Shown one piece after another: positions 40,438-49,226 of a stretch of 64,000 bases of DNA; the first letter of the stretch is position 1; each line of letters opens with the position of its first letter. The notes beneath the pieces were generated by a model. That model saw nothing but the letters and a program-made list of their open reading frames with translations. It had not been told where the DNA came from and searched no databases. The DNA is from Actinomycetospora corticicola (GTDB taxonomy: Bacteria > Actinomycetota > Actinomycetes > Mycobacteriales > Pseudonocardiaceae), in assembly GCF_013409505.1 (NCBI RefSeq), contig NZ_JACCBN010000001.1:5208001-5272000 (forward strand), read 5' to 3'. The position numbers and the translations under genes were made by a program.

Positions 40438-42201
40438 TCAGCGGGCGCGGCGCTCCAGCGTCACCCGGTCGATCTCGACGCCGGTGTCGGTGATCGTGCG
40501 CAGCGTCATCGTCGTGACCTGCCCGGGGCCCGGCGGCGGGACCACGTCCACCGTCACGTACGCGTAGTCGAGGTAGCGCGCCTGCGACCAGTCCACGGCG
40601 TCCGGGACCTTCGCCGACGCGCCGACCGCCTGATAGCTCACCACGTTCACGTCGCCCTGCGGCGCCGGGTTGCCGCGGTAGCGGTCCACCTCGCCGGGCT
40701 GCCAGGAGTAGCGGGGCCGGCCTCCGGACCCGACGCAGACGTAGGTGGTGCCGTCGGTCTCGGGCCGCGCCGTCCCGCCGTCGGGGACCTGCGTGGTGGA
40801 GCGACCGGCGCGGATCGGGTTCGACCGCTCGTACTGGTGGTTGTGCCCCTGCAGCGCGAGGTCGACCGAGAACTCGTCGAACAGCGGCGCGACCGCCGCC
40901 CGCACCCCGGCGTCGGAGGCGTGCGTGGAGGACGTGGCGTACGCGCAGTGGTGGAAGAACGCGACGACGAAGTCGATCCCCGAGCCCGCCGCGCGCCATT
41001 GGAGCAGCGTCTGCCGCAGCCAGGCGACCTGGCTACCCCCGGAGTAGCCCGCGTTCGTCGGGATCTCCATCGACAGGTCGTTGGCGTCGACGCTGATCAC
41101 CCCGACGTTGCCGTAGCGCATCGAGTAGACGCTCGGGCACGCGCTCGGCCCCGTCCTCGGCAGGTCCAGCCGGGCGGCGTGGCCGCCGTAGCCGTGCAGC
41201 GCCCCGCGCGCGGTGTTGTCGTCGTAGAGCGCCTCCATGTCGTGGTTGCCGGTGGCGAACATCCACGGCGTGGAGGCGGCGCTGCGCTCGATCAGTCCGA
41301 AGTAGGTGGTCCACACCGTCGGGTCGAACGAGTCGAACCCGCTCGGCGACTTCGACGTCCCGGTGCTCTTCACCGGCTCGCCCTCGCCCGACGGGTCGGC
41401 GTAGCAGATGTCGCCCGCGAGCAGGTGGAACGCGGGCCGGGTCGCCGCGATGCGGTCGACCATCGAGGTCGACGGCGTCATCGTGCGCCGCGTGTCGTCG
41501 GGCTTGTAGTAGGCGTTGGTGAAGCCCGACAGGCCGCTCGGCGGGACCATGTCGACGCCCTGATCGGCGAAGGCGGTGAAGCTCCACGGCGAGGTCGGTT
41601 GCCGGGGCGCGGTGTGGAAGGTGGCCGTGTCGGTGGTGGTGCCGTCGGCCAGCCGGAACCGGTAGTCGTAGCCCTGGCCGGGCTGCAGACCGGTCGCGAG
41701 CGCGTGGACGAAGTACTGGTCACTGGCGCGGATCGACCCGTCGGCCTGCGGCACCTGCGACACGAGCCGGCGCACCTCGACCGGCAGGGTCGCGCCGAAG
41801 GAACCGTTCTGCCCGAGGTCGACCACCACCCGGCCCTGCGGCGGCGCCGTCAGCTCCCCGGCCATCGCCATCGACCGCAGCGGGTCGTCGCCGAAGGACA
41901 GGTGCCGGCCCACCACCGACACCGGGGCGGACGCGGCCGAGGCGCACGCGGCGAGCGTCCACGGCGCGGACGCCAGGCCCATCGCGGCGACCACGCCGGA
42001 GCCGCGCCTCAGGGCGCTGCGGCGGGAGACGGGGTGGCGGCGCAGGAAGCCCGCGATCCAGTCGTGCTGCTCGGCGACGGTCATGTGCTCGGCGAGGTGC
42101 GCGGGGACGCCGACGTCGGGGGCCTCGCCACGGGGGGTACGCGTCACGACGGGCAGCGTCACCCGGTGGTCGATCGTGCGCATCCGAAACCGGTTGAACA
42201 C
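40438..42201 (-). CDS. Secreted purple acid phosphatase-like metallophosphoesterase
   Basis: 587 residues. N-terminal part with RRHPVSRRSALRRGSGVVAAMGLASA, a Tat-like signal far from the start; a fibronectin-type sandwich (about 95-200, ending ATFHTAPRQ), then a calcineurin-like domain with the metal motifs (AFADQG, GDICYAD, GNHDME, FFHHCAY, LQGHNHQYER). Purple acid phosphatase N-terminal plus catalytic layout. The long pre-signal segment suggests a start nearer the signal or a cytoplasmic leader; the Met at 42183 is an alternative and neither has a good Shine-Dalgarno sequence. Confidence 0.88.
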   Translation of the reverse strand: MFNRFRMRTIDHRVTLPVVTRTPRGEAPDVGVPAHLAEHMTVAEQHDWIAGFLRRHPVSRRSALRRGSGVVAAMGLASAPWTLAACASAASAPVSVVGRHLSFGDDPLRSMAMAGELTAPPQGRVVVDLGQNGSFGATLPVEVRRLVSQVPQADGSIRASDQYFVHALATGLQPGQGYDYRFRLADGTTTDTATFHTAPRQPTSPWSFTAFADQGVDMVPPSGLSGFTNAYYKPDDTRRTMTPSTSMVDRIAATRPAFHLLAGDICYADPSGEGEPVKSTGTSKSPSGFDSFDPTVWTTYFGLIERSAASTPWMFATGNHDMEALYDDNTARGALHGYGGHAARLDLPRTGPSACPSVYSMRYGNVGVISVDANDLSMEIPTNAGYSGGSQVAWLRQTLLQWRAAGSGIDFVVAFFHHCAYATSSTHASDAGVRAAVAPLFDEFSVDLALQGHNHQYERSNPIRAGRSTTQVPDGGTARPETDGTTYVCVGSGGRPRYSWQPGEVDRYRGNPAPQGDVNVVSYQAVGASAKVPDAVDWSQARYLDYAYVTVDVVPPPGPGQVTTMTLRTITDTGVEIDRVTLERRAR

Positions 42202-42286
42202 GAGGTGAACACGGCCGGTGAAGGGGACGAAACGGTCGGTGTGCCGGCGTGGACGCGAATGCGCCCGCGCGCGTCATGATGGTGCG

Positions 42287-44005
42287 ATGAGCCCCGTCAC
42301 CCGACTGCTGCGCCGTGGGATCGGTCTGCCCGCCCCTCGCACCCCGCGGGTGCGGGTCTCCCGGGACGTCGCGGTCCCGATGCCCGACGGGGTCGTCCTG
42401 CGCCACGACCACCACCGGCCGGCCGGGGTGTCGCGCGGGCCGGTGGTGCTCGTCCGCAGCCCGTACGGCCGGGCGGGCTGGGTGGGGCTCGTGTTCGGCC
42501 GGATCGTCGCCGAGCGCGGCTACCAGGTGGTGGTGCAGTCGGTGCGGGGGACGGCCGGCTCCCAGGGGCAGCTGTCCCCGTTCGACGAGGCCGACGACGG
42601 GGCGGCGACGGTGCGCTGGCTGGTCGCCCAGCCGTTCTGCGACGGCCGGATCGCCACCCTCGGCCCGAGCTACCTCGGCATCACGCAGTGGGCACTGGCC
42701 CCCGAGGCCGGCGACGCCCTCGCGGCGATGGGCACGCTCGTCACGGCCTCGCAGTTCCGCGACCAGACCTACCCCGCCGGCGCGTTCTCGCTGGACAACG
42801 CCCTCTCGTGGGCGGCGATGATGACGCACCCGTCGCTGGGCGGCCGGCTCGTCGAGGCCGTGCGCCACCGGGTGCAGGCGGGCTTCGGCACCGTCCCGCT
42901 CTCGCAGGCCGACCTCGTCGCCGCCGGCGTCCCGATCGACTTCTTCCAGGACTGGCTCCGGGAGGACGACCCCGACTCGGCCTACTGGGCCAAGCGCTCG
43001 TACGCGTCCGGGGTGCGTGAGGTCGGTGCCCGCGGCGTCGCGATCAGCATGACCGGCGGCTGGCAGGACATCTTCCTGCCCTGGCAGCTCGCCGACCACG
43101 CCGCCCTGCGCGCCGCGGGCGCGCGCCCGCTGCTGCGGATCGGCCCGTGGGTGCACACGACGCCCGCCGGGACGGCGGCCGGCATCCGCGACGCGCTGCG
43201 GACCTTCGACGAGACCTTCGGGCACGCCCTTCCGGACGACGGGCCGCGGGTGCACCTCGAGCTCTCCGGCGGCGGGGGCGAGCGGGTGCTGCCGGACTGG
43301 CCGCCGGAGCACACCGTGGAGCAGGCGTTCTACCTGCACACCGACCACGGGCTCGGGACCGAACCGCCGACCTTCCCCACCCCCGACCGCGCGGGCCGGG
43401 CACCGCTCCGTGCCGTGACCGACGACGAGCCGGGTCGAGCTCCGCTGCGCTCCGCGTCCCCGTACTGGGCCGGCACCCGGATCACCTACGACCCGAACGA
43501 CCCCACCCCCGCCGTCGGGGGCCCGATCCTCTCCGGCGCCTCCGGGCCGCGGGACCAGACGGCGCTGGAGGCCCGCGACGACGTCGTCGTGTTCACCGGC
43601 CCCGTGCTCGGCTCCGACCTCGTGGCGCTCGGGCCGGTCCGGGCCACCGTGCACGTGCGGGCGGAGGTCGAGCACCTCGACGTGTTCGTCCGGGTCTGCG
43701 ACGTCGACCCGACGGGTCGCTCGGTCAACGTGACCGACGGGATCCGGCGGCTCCGGCCCGGGACGCCGGCGCCCGACGACGACGGCACGGTCGCCGTGGA
43801 GATCGAGCTGTGGCCGGTCGGGCACCGCTTCGCGGCCGGCCACCGGATCCGGGTGCAGGTCTCCGGCGGGGCCCACCCGCGCTTCGCCCGGCACCCGGGG
43901 ACCGGGGCCCCGCTCGGCGACGGCCGGGTGCTCGTGGCCCGCGAGCGCGAGGTGCTCCACGACGCCGCGCACCCCTCGCACGTGGTGCTGCCCGTCGAAC
44001 CCTGA
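42287..44005 (+). CDS. CocE/NonD-family (peptidase S15-type) hydrolase
   Basis: 572 residues: alpha/beta hydrolase with the S15 blocks MPDGVVLRHDHHRPAG, SPYGR, VQSVRGTAGSQG, DGAATVRWLVAQPFCDGRIATLGPSYLG (nucleophile Ser in GPSYLG), and a C-terminal jelly-roll domain (GPVRATVHVRAEVEHLDVFVRVCDVDPTG ... HRFAAGHRIRVQVSGGAHPRFARHPGTG). Esterase, acylase or X-Pro dipeptidyl activity cannot be separated. Residues 382-389 lie in a 24-bp repeat, and an incomplete second copy of the same peptide (GRAPLRA) stands just before it. Confidence 0.9.
   Translation: MSPVTRLLRRGIGLPAPRTPRVRVSRDVAVPMPDGVVLRHDHHRPAGVSRGPVVLVRSPYGRAGWVGLVFGRIVAERGYQVVVQSVRGTAGSQGQLSPFDEADDGAATVRWLVAQPFCDGRIATLGPSYLGITQWALAPEAGDALAAMGTLVTASQFRDQTYPAGAFSLDNALSWAAMMTHPSLGGRLVEAVRHRVQAGFGTVPLSQADLVAAGVPIDFFQDWLREDDPDSAYWAKRSYASGVREVGARGVAISMTGGWQDIFLPWQLADHAALRAAGARPLLRIGPWVHTTPAGTAAGIRDALRTFDETFGHALPDDGPRVHLELSGGGGERVLPDWPPEHTVEQAFYLHTDHGLGTEPPTFPTPDRAGRAPLRAVTDDEPGRAPLRSASPYWAGTRITYDPNDPTPAVGGPILSGASGPRDQTALEARDDVVVFTGPVLGSDLVALGPVRATVHVRAEVEHLDVFVRVCDVDPTGRSVNVTDGIRRLRPGTPAPDDDGTVAVEIELWPVGHRFAAGHRIRVQVSGGAHPRFARHPGTGAPLGDGRVLVAREREVLHDAAHPSHVVLPVEP
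43431..43454. repeat. 24-bp coding repeat, copy 2
   Basis: Identical to 32443-32466 and read in the same frame (PGRAPLRS). It lies in the linker between catalytic and jelly-roll domains of the hydrolase, which can tolerate an insert. Confidence 0.8.
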
Positions 44006-44341
44006 GCACGGCGCGCCCGAGCGGCCGGGGCCGACCCGTCCGCCTACCCTGGACGGTGCCGCCGGGCTCGTCCCGGCGGGGCACGGTGGACACCCTCCCC
44101 CCGGGTGCCCACGGTGTCGAGCGGGTCGGCCGTCCCCCCGGTCGGCCCGCTCCCACCACCCGATCGGCGGCCGCCGACCTCCGGCGCGCGTGATCGGGTC
44201 CTTGCGTTGCGTGGTGCCGGACTGGAACGCTGTCCGCGCTCGACGTCCTCCGGTTCAGCCCGCAGCCGCGATGACCAGGCTCGGACTCCCGCGCCGGAGC
44301 GCGGCGTGCCGTGCCTCGGACGCGGTGGCGGGGGTACGTAC
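44006..44341. other. Gene-free region before the sigma factor gene
   Basis: 336 bp without a supported gene. It contains two hairpins: CCGCCGGG/CCCGGCGG (44059-44079, loop CTCGT), a probable terminator of the hydrolase gene, and GAGCGGG/CCCGCTC (44119-44152). A GGGGGTAC stretch directly before the ATG at 44342 resembles a SigB-type -10, but no matching -35 is seen. Confidence 0.5.
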
Positions 44342-45166
44342 ATGGCGTCCACGACCACGAACCACTCGCGACCGGAGCAGGACTACCGCGCGCTCGCGCC
44401 GTTGCTGGCCGAGCACGCCGGGTACGCGGCGGACGATCCGCGACGGGCCGATCTGCGCGCCCGGTTGGTGGTGGCCTACCTGCCCGTCGCCCACAACATC
44501 GCGCGGCGGTTCGCGCGCCGCGGGGAGCCGACCGAGGACCTCGAGCAGGTCGCCACGGTGGGGCTGATGCACGCGGTCGACCGGTTCGATCCCGGCCGCG
44601 AGCGGGACTTCCTGTCCTACGCGGTGCCGACGATCATGGGTGAGGTGCGCCGGTACTTCCGCGACTCCGCGTGGTCGGTCCGCACCCCGCGCAGCGTGAA
44701 GGACCGCTACCTCGCGGTGGGCGGCGCGACGGCGGCCCTGTCGCAGCGCCTCGGCCGCGCGCCCACGGCGGCCGAGATCGCCGAGCACCTGGGGATCTCC
44801 CGCGACGAGGTGAGCGAGGCGATCTCCGCCCACGGCTCCTACCACCCGGCGTCGCTCGACGAGACCCTCGGCGAGGGCGACGACTCCTCGCTGGTCAACG
44901 TCCTCGGTACCGTCGACCCCGAGTTCGACCGGGTCGAGGTCCGGTCGCTGGTGCACGGGCTGGTGGCGTCCCTGCCCCGGCGCGAGCGCACGATGCTCGC
45001 GCTGCGGTTCGTCCACGAGCAGACGCAGGCCGAGATCGCGTCGGTGCTGTGCATCTCCCAGATGCACGTCTCCCGGCTGCTCGCCCGGACCCTCACGCAG
45101 CTGCGCGCGCAGGTGGAGGCCCAGCTCCTCGCCGACGACGACGCCGGGCCCCCGCTCGCGAGCTGA
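44342..45166 (+). CDS. SigB/SigF-family RNA polymerase sigma factor
   Basis: 274 residues with regions 2, 3 and 4: VVAYLPVAHNIARRFARRGEPTEDLEQVATVGLMHAVDRFDPGRERDFLSYAVPTIMGEVRRYFRD (region 2, stress-sigma form), TPRSVKDRYLAVGGATAALSQRLGRAPTAAEIAEHLGI (region 3), and LPRRERTMLALRFVHEQTQAEIASVLCISQMHVSRLLARTLTQLR (region 4). Group 3 stress or development sigma. No anti-sigma or anti-anti-sigma gene is adjacent, so it may be an orphan. A likely regulon member is the DUF2382 gene at 39520. Confidence 0.93.
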   Translation: MASTTTNHSRPEQDYRALAPLLAEHAGYAADDPRRADLRARLVVAYLPVAHNIARRFARRGEPTEDLEQVATVGLMHAVDRFDPGRERDFLSYAVPTIMGEVRRYFRDSAWSVRTPRSVKDRYLAVGGATAALSQRLGRAPTAAEIAEHLGISRDEVSEAISAHGSYHPASLDETLGEGDDSSLVNVLGTVDPEFDRVEVRSLVHGLVASLPRRERTMLALRFVHEQTQAEIASVLCISQMHVSRLLARTLTQLRAQVEAQLLADDDAGPPLAS

Positions 45167-45179
45167 CACCCGCCTCCGT

Positions 45180-45232
45180 GGCAGGAGAGCGTCGTTGCCG
45201 TCGCCGAGTGGCAGCAACGACGCTGTCCTGCC
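45180..45232. repeat. Family A palindrome, copy A2
   Basis: Left arm GGCAGGAGAGCGTCGTTGC (45180-45198) pairs with 45214-45232 over 19 bp with a single mismatch. It begins 13 bp after the sigma factor stop and should end its transcript. Confidence 0.87.
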
Positions 45233-45427
45233 ACTCGGGTGGGTGTCCCGGACGGCGGACGGACGGGAACTTGCATGACGTTCTGGTGACGGCGTGTCCG
45301 AATGTTCCGGCGATGTTCACCGCACGGTCCGGTTGCGCCCGGTCCGACGCCGGATGACCGGCTCGCGCGCACGGCCACGGATGAGCACGATCCCGTCCGC
45401 CTGACCGCGCGAGATCCGGGAGCCGCC

Positions 45428-47071
45428 TTGTCCACCACCGCCGCCGCGCCCGCCACCAGCGGCCCCGGCCTGCGTCGCACCGTGGGGTTCAGCGCCCTGC
45501 TGTTCATCTCGCTCGGCTCGATCATCGGCTCGGGCTGGCTGCTCGGTGCCCTCACGGCCGCGAAGTCGGCGGGCGGCGCCTCGATCCTGTCGTGGGTGCT
45601 GGCCGGCGTGATCCTGGTGCTGCTGGCGCTGGTGCACGCGGAGCTCGGCTCCACGTACCCGGTCGCCGGCGGCACGGCGCGCTACCCGCGGCTGGCGTTC
45701 GGGGCGATCGCCGGCTTCACGGCGGGCTGGGTGGGCTGGCTGCAGGCGGTCGCCATCGCGCCGATCGAGGTCGAGGCCGCGCTGTCCTACCTCGACCACA
45801 TCTTCCACGGGCTCGTCGACGCCGACGGCAACCTCACCGGCCTCGGCCTGGTGCTCGCCGCCGCGCTCATGGTCGTGTTCACCGGGATCAACCTGCTCGG
45901 CGTCGCCCTGCTCGCCGAGACCAACCGCATCACCGTGCTCTGGAAGATCGCGATCCCGGTGCTCACCGTGATCGTGCTGATCTCCGTCGCCTTCCACGGC
46001 AGCAACTTCACCGCCGGCGGTGGCTTCGCGCCCTACGGCGCCCACGGCGTGTTCGCGGCGCTCCCGCTCGGCGTGGTCTTCGCGCTGCAGGGGTTCGAAC
46101 AGGCGGTCCAGATGGGCGGGGAGGCCCGCGACCCGCAGCGGGACCTGCCGCGGGCCCTCATCGGGGCGGTCGCGCTCGGCGTCGTGATCTACCTGGCGCT
46201 CGAGGTGGCCTTCGTCGGGGCCCTCGACCCGGCCGCGCTCGCGGCGGGCTGGGAGAACCCGATCGGCAAGGGCGACTTCGGCCCGTACGTGACGATCGCG
46301 GGGGCGCTCGGCCTGACCTGGCTGTCGATCCTGCTCTACGTCGACGCCTTCGTCTCGCCCGCAGGCACCGGGCTCGTCTACGTCGCGACCTCGGCGCGCC
46401 TGTCCTACGCCATGGGGCAGAGCGGGTTCGCGCCGAAGGGACTGGCGAAGATCTCGAAGCGGGGCATCCCGTGGGTCTCCACCGTCGTCGCCTTCGTCGT
46501 CGGGCTGATCTCCTTCGCGCCCTTCCCGAGCTGGCAGTCGCTGGTCTCGATCGTCACCTCGGCGACGGTGATCATGTACGGCTTCGCCCCGCTCACCCTC
46601 GCCGCGCTCCGGAAGGTCGACCCCGACCGGCCGCGTCCCTACCGCCTGCCCGCCGCCACCGTGATCGGCCCGCTCTCCTTCATCGCCGCCAACGAGATCA
46701 TCTACTGGTCGGGCTGGACGACGGACTGGAAGCTCGGCGTCATGATCGCCGTGGGCTTCGTGCTCTTCGCGGCGTACCGCGCGTACCGGGCCTCGCAGGA
46801 GGGGCTGCGGTTCTTCGCGCCCGACCTCCAGATCCGCTCGCTCGCCTGGATCCTGCCGTGGCTGGGCGGGATGCTCGTCATCTCCGCGCTCGGGCAGTAC
46901 GACGGCGCGGAGATCATCCCGGAGTGGATCGACCTGCTCGTCGTCGCGGTCTGGTCGCTGGTGATCTTCTACATCGCCGTCGCGATGGCGATGCCGGCCG
47001 ACCAGGTGGCGCGCGAGGTGGAGGCCGAGGCGGCCGAGGCGGCGGCCGAACCGGCGGAGTTGCACGGGTAG
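45428..47071 (+). CDS. APC-family amino acid permease
   Basis: 547 residues, about 12-14 membrane helices: RRTVGFSALLFISLGSIIGSGWLLGALTAAKSAG (unwound helix 1 with GSIIGSG), GSTYPVAGGTARYPRLAFG, GFEQAVQMGGEARDPQRDLPRALIGAV and a C-terminal acidic tail rich in Glu/Ala. It belongs to the large APC superfamily and imports an unidentified amino acid or amine. The TTG at 45428 follows CGGGAG by five bases; upstream in-frame sequence reads through the promoter region. Confidence 0.9.
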   Translation: MSTTAAAPATSGPGLRRTVGFSALLFISLGSIIGSGWLLGALTAAKSAGGASILSWVLAGVILVLLALVHAELGSTYPVAGGTARYPRLAFGAIAGFTAGWVGWLQAVAIAPIEVEAALSYLDHIFHGLVDADGNLTGLGLVLAAALMVVFTGINLLGVALLAETNRITVLWKIAIPVLTVIVLISVAFHGSNFTAGGGFAPYGAHGVFAALPLGVVFALQGFEQAVQMGGEARDPQRDLPRALIGAVALGVVIYLALEVAFVGALDPAALAAGWENPIGKGDFGPYVTIAGALGLTWLSILLYVDAFVSPAGTGLVYVATSARLSYAMGQSGFAPKGLAKISKRGIPWVSTVVAFVVGLISFAPFPSWQSLVSIVTSATVIMYGFAPLTLAALRKVDPDRPRPYRLPAATVIGPLSFIAANEIIYWSGWTTDWKLGVMIAVGFVLFAAYRAYRASQEGLRFFAPDLQIRSLAWILPWLGGMLVISALGQYDGAEIIPEWIDLLVVAVWSLVIFYIAVAMAMPADQVAREVEAEAAEAAAEPAELHG

Positions 47072-47099
47072 CCCCGGGCGCAGCGGGTACGTCCGACCG

Positions 47100-48146
47100 G
47101 TGGTGAACGGACTGGTCGGTCGGGCCGTCGAGCGGGTGCGGCAGGCGTGGGTGCGGATCGCGTTGGCCGGGGTGACGGCGGTCGTCGCCTACGTCCTGGC
47201 GCAGCTGCTCCTGCGCCAGCCCGCGCCGATCTTCGCCCCGATCGCGGCCGTCGTCTGCCTCACCGACGCCCCGGCCGCCCGCGGGCCGCGGGCGCTGCGG
47301 CTGCTGCTCGGCGTCGTCAGCGGGGTGGTCGTCGGGGAGCTCGCGAAGGTGGTGATCGGCAGCGGGTGGCTGCAGGTCGGGGCCGCCGTCGTCGTCGGGA
47401 TGCTGGTGGTCTCGCTCGGCAGCATCAACCCGCTGACGCTGCTGCAGTCGGGGATCGCGGCGCTGCTCGTCGTCGGGATCGGGTCCTCGCAGGCGGGGTG
47501 GACGCGCCTCGCGAGCGCCCTGGTCGGCGGGGCGCTCGCGCTGCTCGTCAGCCAGGTGCTCGTCACCCCGAGCCCCACCCGCCAGCTCGGCGACGCGGCC
47601 GGCACCGCCCTGCGACGCCTCGCCGACGGCCTGCACGAGGTCGGGTCCGGGCTGCGGTCGGGTTCCTCGGAGGCGTTGCGGGCGGCCGCGGAGGACCTGC
47701 GCGGCGGGCACGGCGACGTCGCCGGGTTCCTCGACGCCCGGACGACGTCGGACCGGCTGGCGCGGACCACGCTGCGCGGCCGCCGCGAGCGGGCCGCCCT
47801 CGCCGCGATGCAGCGGCGGTACGACGGGTTGGAGTACGTGCACGCCGGGGCGGTGCTGCTCGCGCGGACCGCGGCCGAGGTCGTCGGGCGGGGCGACGAC
47901 GTCCCGTCGCGGCTGGTGGACGGGGTCGAGGAGCTCGCCGGGGTCGTCGACGCCCTCGCCGACCACCCGCGCGACACCGACCCGGCCGCCGGGTCCCGCT
48001 CCGCCCACGAGGTCGCGGAGGGGCTCGCGGGGACGGACCCGGAGTCGTGGGCCGCCGGCGCGGCGCGGCTCGCCACCCAGCTCCACCTGCTCGCCGAGGA
48101 CGTCGACGCCCTCACCGATCCGCGACGGGCGCACGTGGCCGTGTGA
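47100..48146 (+). CDS. FUSC-family membrane protein
   Basis: 348 residues: about six packed hydrophobic helices in the first 160 residues (QPAPIFAPIAAVVCLTDAP ... LRLLLGVVSGVVVGELA ... INPLTLLQSGIAALLVVGIGSS), then a 190-residue cytoplasmic helical domain. This is the fusaric-acid-resistance/aromatic-acid exporter topology. Substrate not known. ATG or GTG near 47100, 28 bp after the permease stop; may be cotranscribed. Confidence 0.88.
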   Translation: MVNGLVGRAVERVRQAWVRIALAGVTAVVAYVLAQLLLRQPAPIFAPIAAVVCLTDAPAARGPRALRLLLGVVSGVVVGELAKVVIGSGWLQVGAAVVVGMLVVSLGSINPLTLLQSGIAALLVVGIGSSQAGWTRLASALVGGALALLVSQVLVTPSPTRQLGDAAGTALRRLADGLHEVGSGLRSGSSEALRAAAEDLRGGHGDVAGFLDARTTSDRLARTTLRGRRERAALAAMQRRYDGLEYVHAGAVLLARTAAEVVGRGDDVPSRLVDGVEELAGVVDALADHPRDTDPAAGSRSAHEVAEGLAGTDPESWAAGAARLATQLHLLAEDVDALTDPRRAHVAV

Positions 48147-48203
48147 CGGGCGGGCACCGTCGATCCTGACGGGGGCGGGACCGACCGGGCAGGATGCGGA
48201 CCC

Positions 48204-49142
48204 GTGAGCGAGGAGGCGGCGGCGCCGGAGTTCGAGGACGCGGCGGACGAGCTGTACGGCCTGCACCCCGACCGCTTCGTCCCGCGCCGCGGCGAGCTGG
48301 TCAAGGCGGCGAAGGCGGTCAAGGACAAGGAGACCGCGACGGCGATCGGCGCGTTGCGCAAGCCGTCGCTCGGGGCCTGGCTCGCCAACGTCCTGGCCCG
48401 CGAGTCCCCCGACGAGGTCGGCGCGCTCGAGGAGCTGGGCGGACAGCTGCGCCACGCCCAGGAGTCGTTGTCGGGGGACGCGCTGCGCACCCTGACCACC
48501 CAGCGCCGGGAGCTCGTGGGGGCGCTGGTCGCCCGGGCGCGCAAGCTCGCGCGGGAGGACGGGGAGAAGGTCGGCGACTCCGTGGCCCGCGACCTCGAGC
48601 AGACCATCGCCGCGGCGCTGGCCGACCCGGAGGCGGCGCGCGCGTTCGCCGCCGGCCGCCTCACCACCCCGCTCGAGCCGGGCGTCGGGTTCACGGGCGG
48701 CTCGAGCGCGCGCGGCTCCGGCGGCACGACCCGCCGGCCCCCGCCGCGCGGGACCGCGCCGAGCCGACCCGCGCCCCGTCGTCGGGACGAGGAGGCCGCT
48801 CCGGAGCCCGACGACGGGCCGGACCCGGCGGAGGAGGAACGCGAGCGCGCCCGCGAGGCCGCGGAGCGGGCGGTCGAGCGGGCCCGCGAGGAGCGCGACG
48901 ACACCGCCCGTGCCGCGGAGCGGGCCCGGCACCGCACCGAGCAGGCCGCGTCCGACCATGACGAGGCGGCCGCCGCGGCCCGGTCGCTGCGGGAGCGCCT
49001 GGAGCGCGCCGAGGCCGAGGAGTCCGCCGCCCGGGAGGCCCTCGACGCCGCCCGCGAGGCGTCCGAGGAGGCCGAGGCCGCCGCCGACGAGGCCCGCCGT
49101 GCCCTCGACCAGGCCGAGGCGGAGCGGGCGGACCTGGAGTAG
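48204..49142 (+). CDS. Coiled-coil protein, function unknown
   Basis: 312 residues. N-terminal 150: LYGLHPDRFVPRRGELVKAAKAVKDKETATAIGALRKPSLGAWLANVLARE, a conserved actinobacterial helical domain; a basic/proline-rich linker (RGSGGTTRRPPPRGTAPSRPAPRRRD); and a 120-residue charged Glu/Arg/Ala coiled coil. No enzyme motif. Possibly a scaffold or nucleoid-associated protein, but nothing proves it. It ends 22 bp before a family A palindrome. Confidence 0.75.
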   Translation: MSEEAAAPEFEDAADELYGLHPDRFVPRRGELVKAAKAVKDKETATAIGALRKPSLGAWLANVLARESPDEVGALEELGGQLRHAQESLSGDALRTLTTQRRELVGALVARARKLAREDGEKVGDSVARDLEQTIAAALADPEAARAFAAGRLTTPLEPGVGFTGGSSARGSGGTTRRPPPRGTAPSRPAPRRRDEEAAPEPDDGPDPAEEERERAREAAERAVERAREERDDTARAAERARHRTEQAASDHDEAAAAARSLRERLERAEAEESAAREALDAAREASEEAEAAADEARRALDQAEAERADLE

Positions 49143-49163
49143 CCCCCCACCCCGTGACAGGAA

Positions 49164-49200
49164 AGCGTCGTTGCCGTCACGGGGTGACGGCAACGACGCT
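49164..49200. repeat. Family A palindrome, copy A3
   Basis: AGCGTCGTTGCCGTCAC (49164-49180), GGG, and the perfect complement (49184-49200): a 17-bp stem with a three-base loop between two convergent genes. Confidence 0.9.
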
Positions 49201-49226
49201 CCGCTGCCAGGAGGGGGAGGGGCGGC

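Noticed and set aside
44300-44345. SigB-type promoter directly before the sigma factor gene
   Set aside because: GGGTAC is present, but no GTTT-type -35 stands at the right distance.
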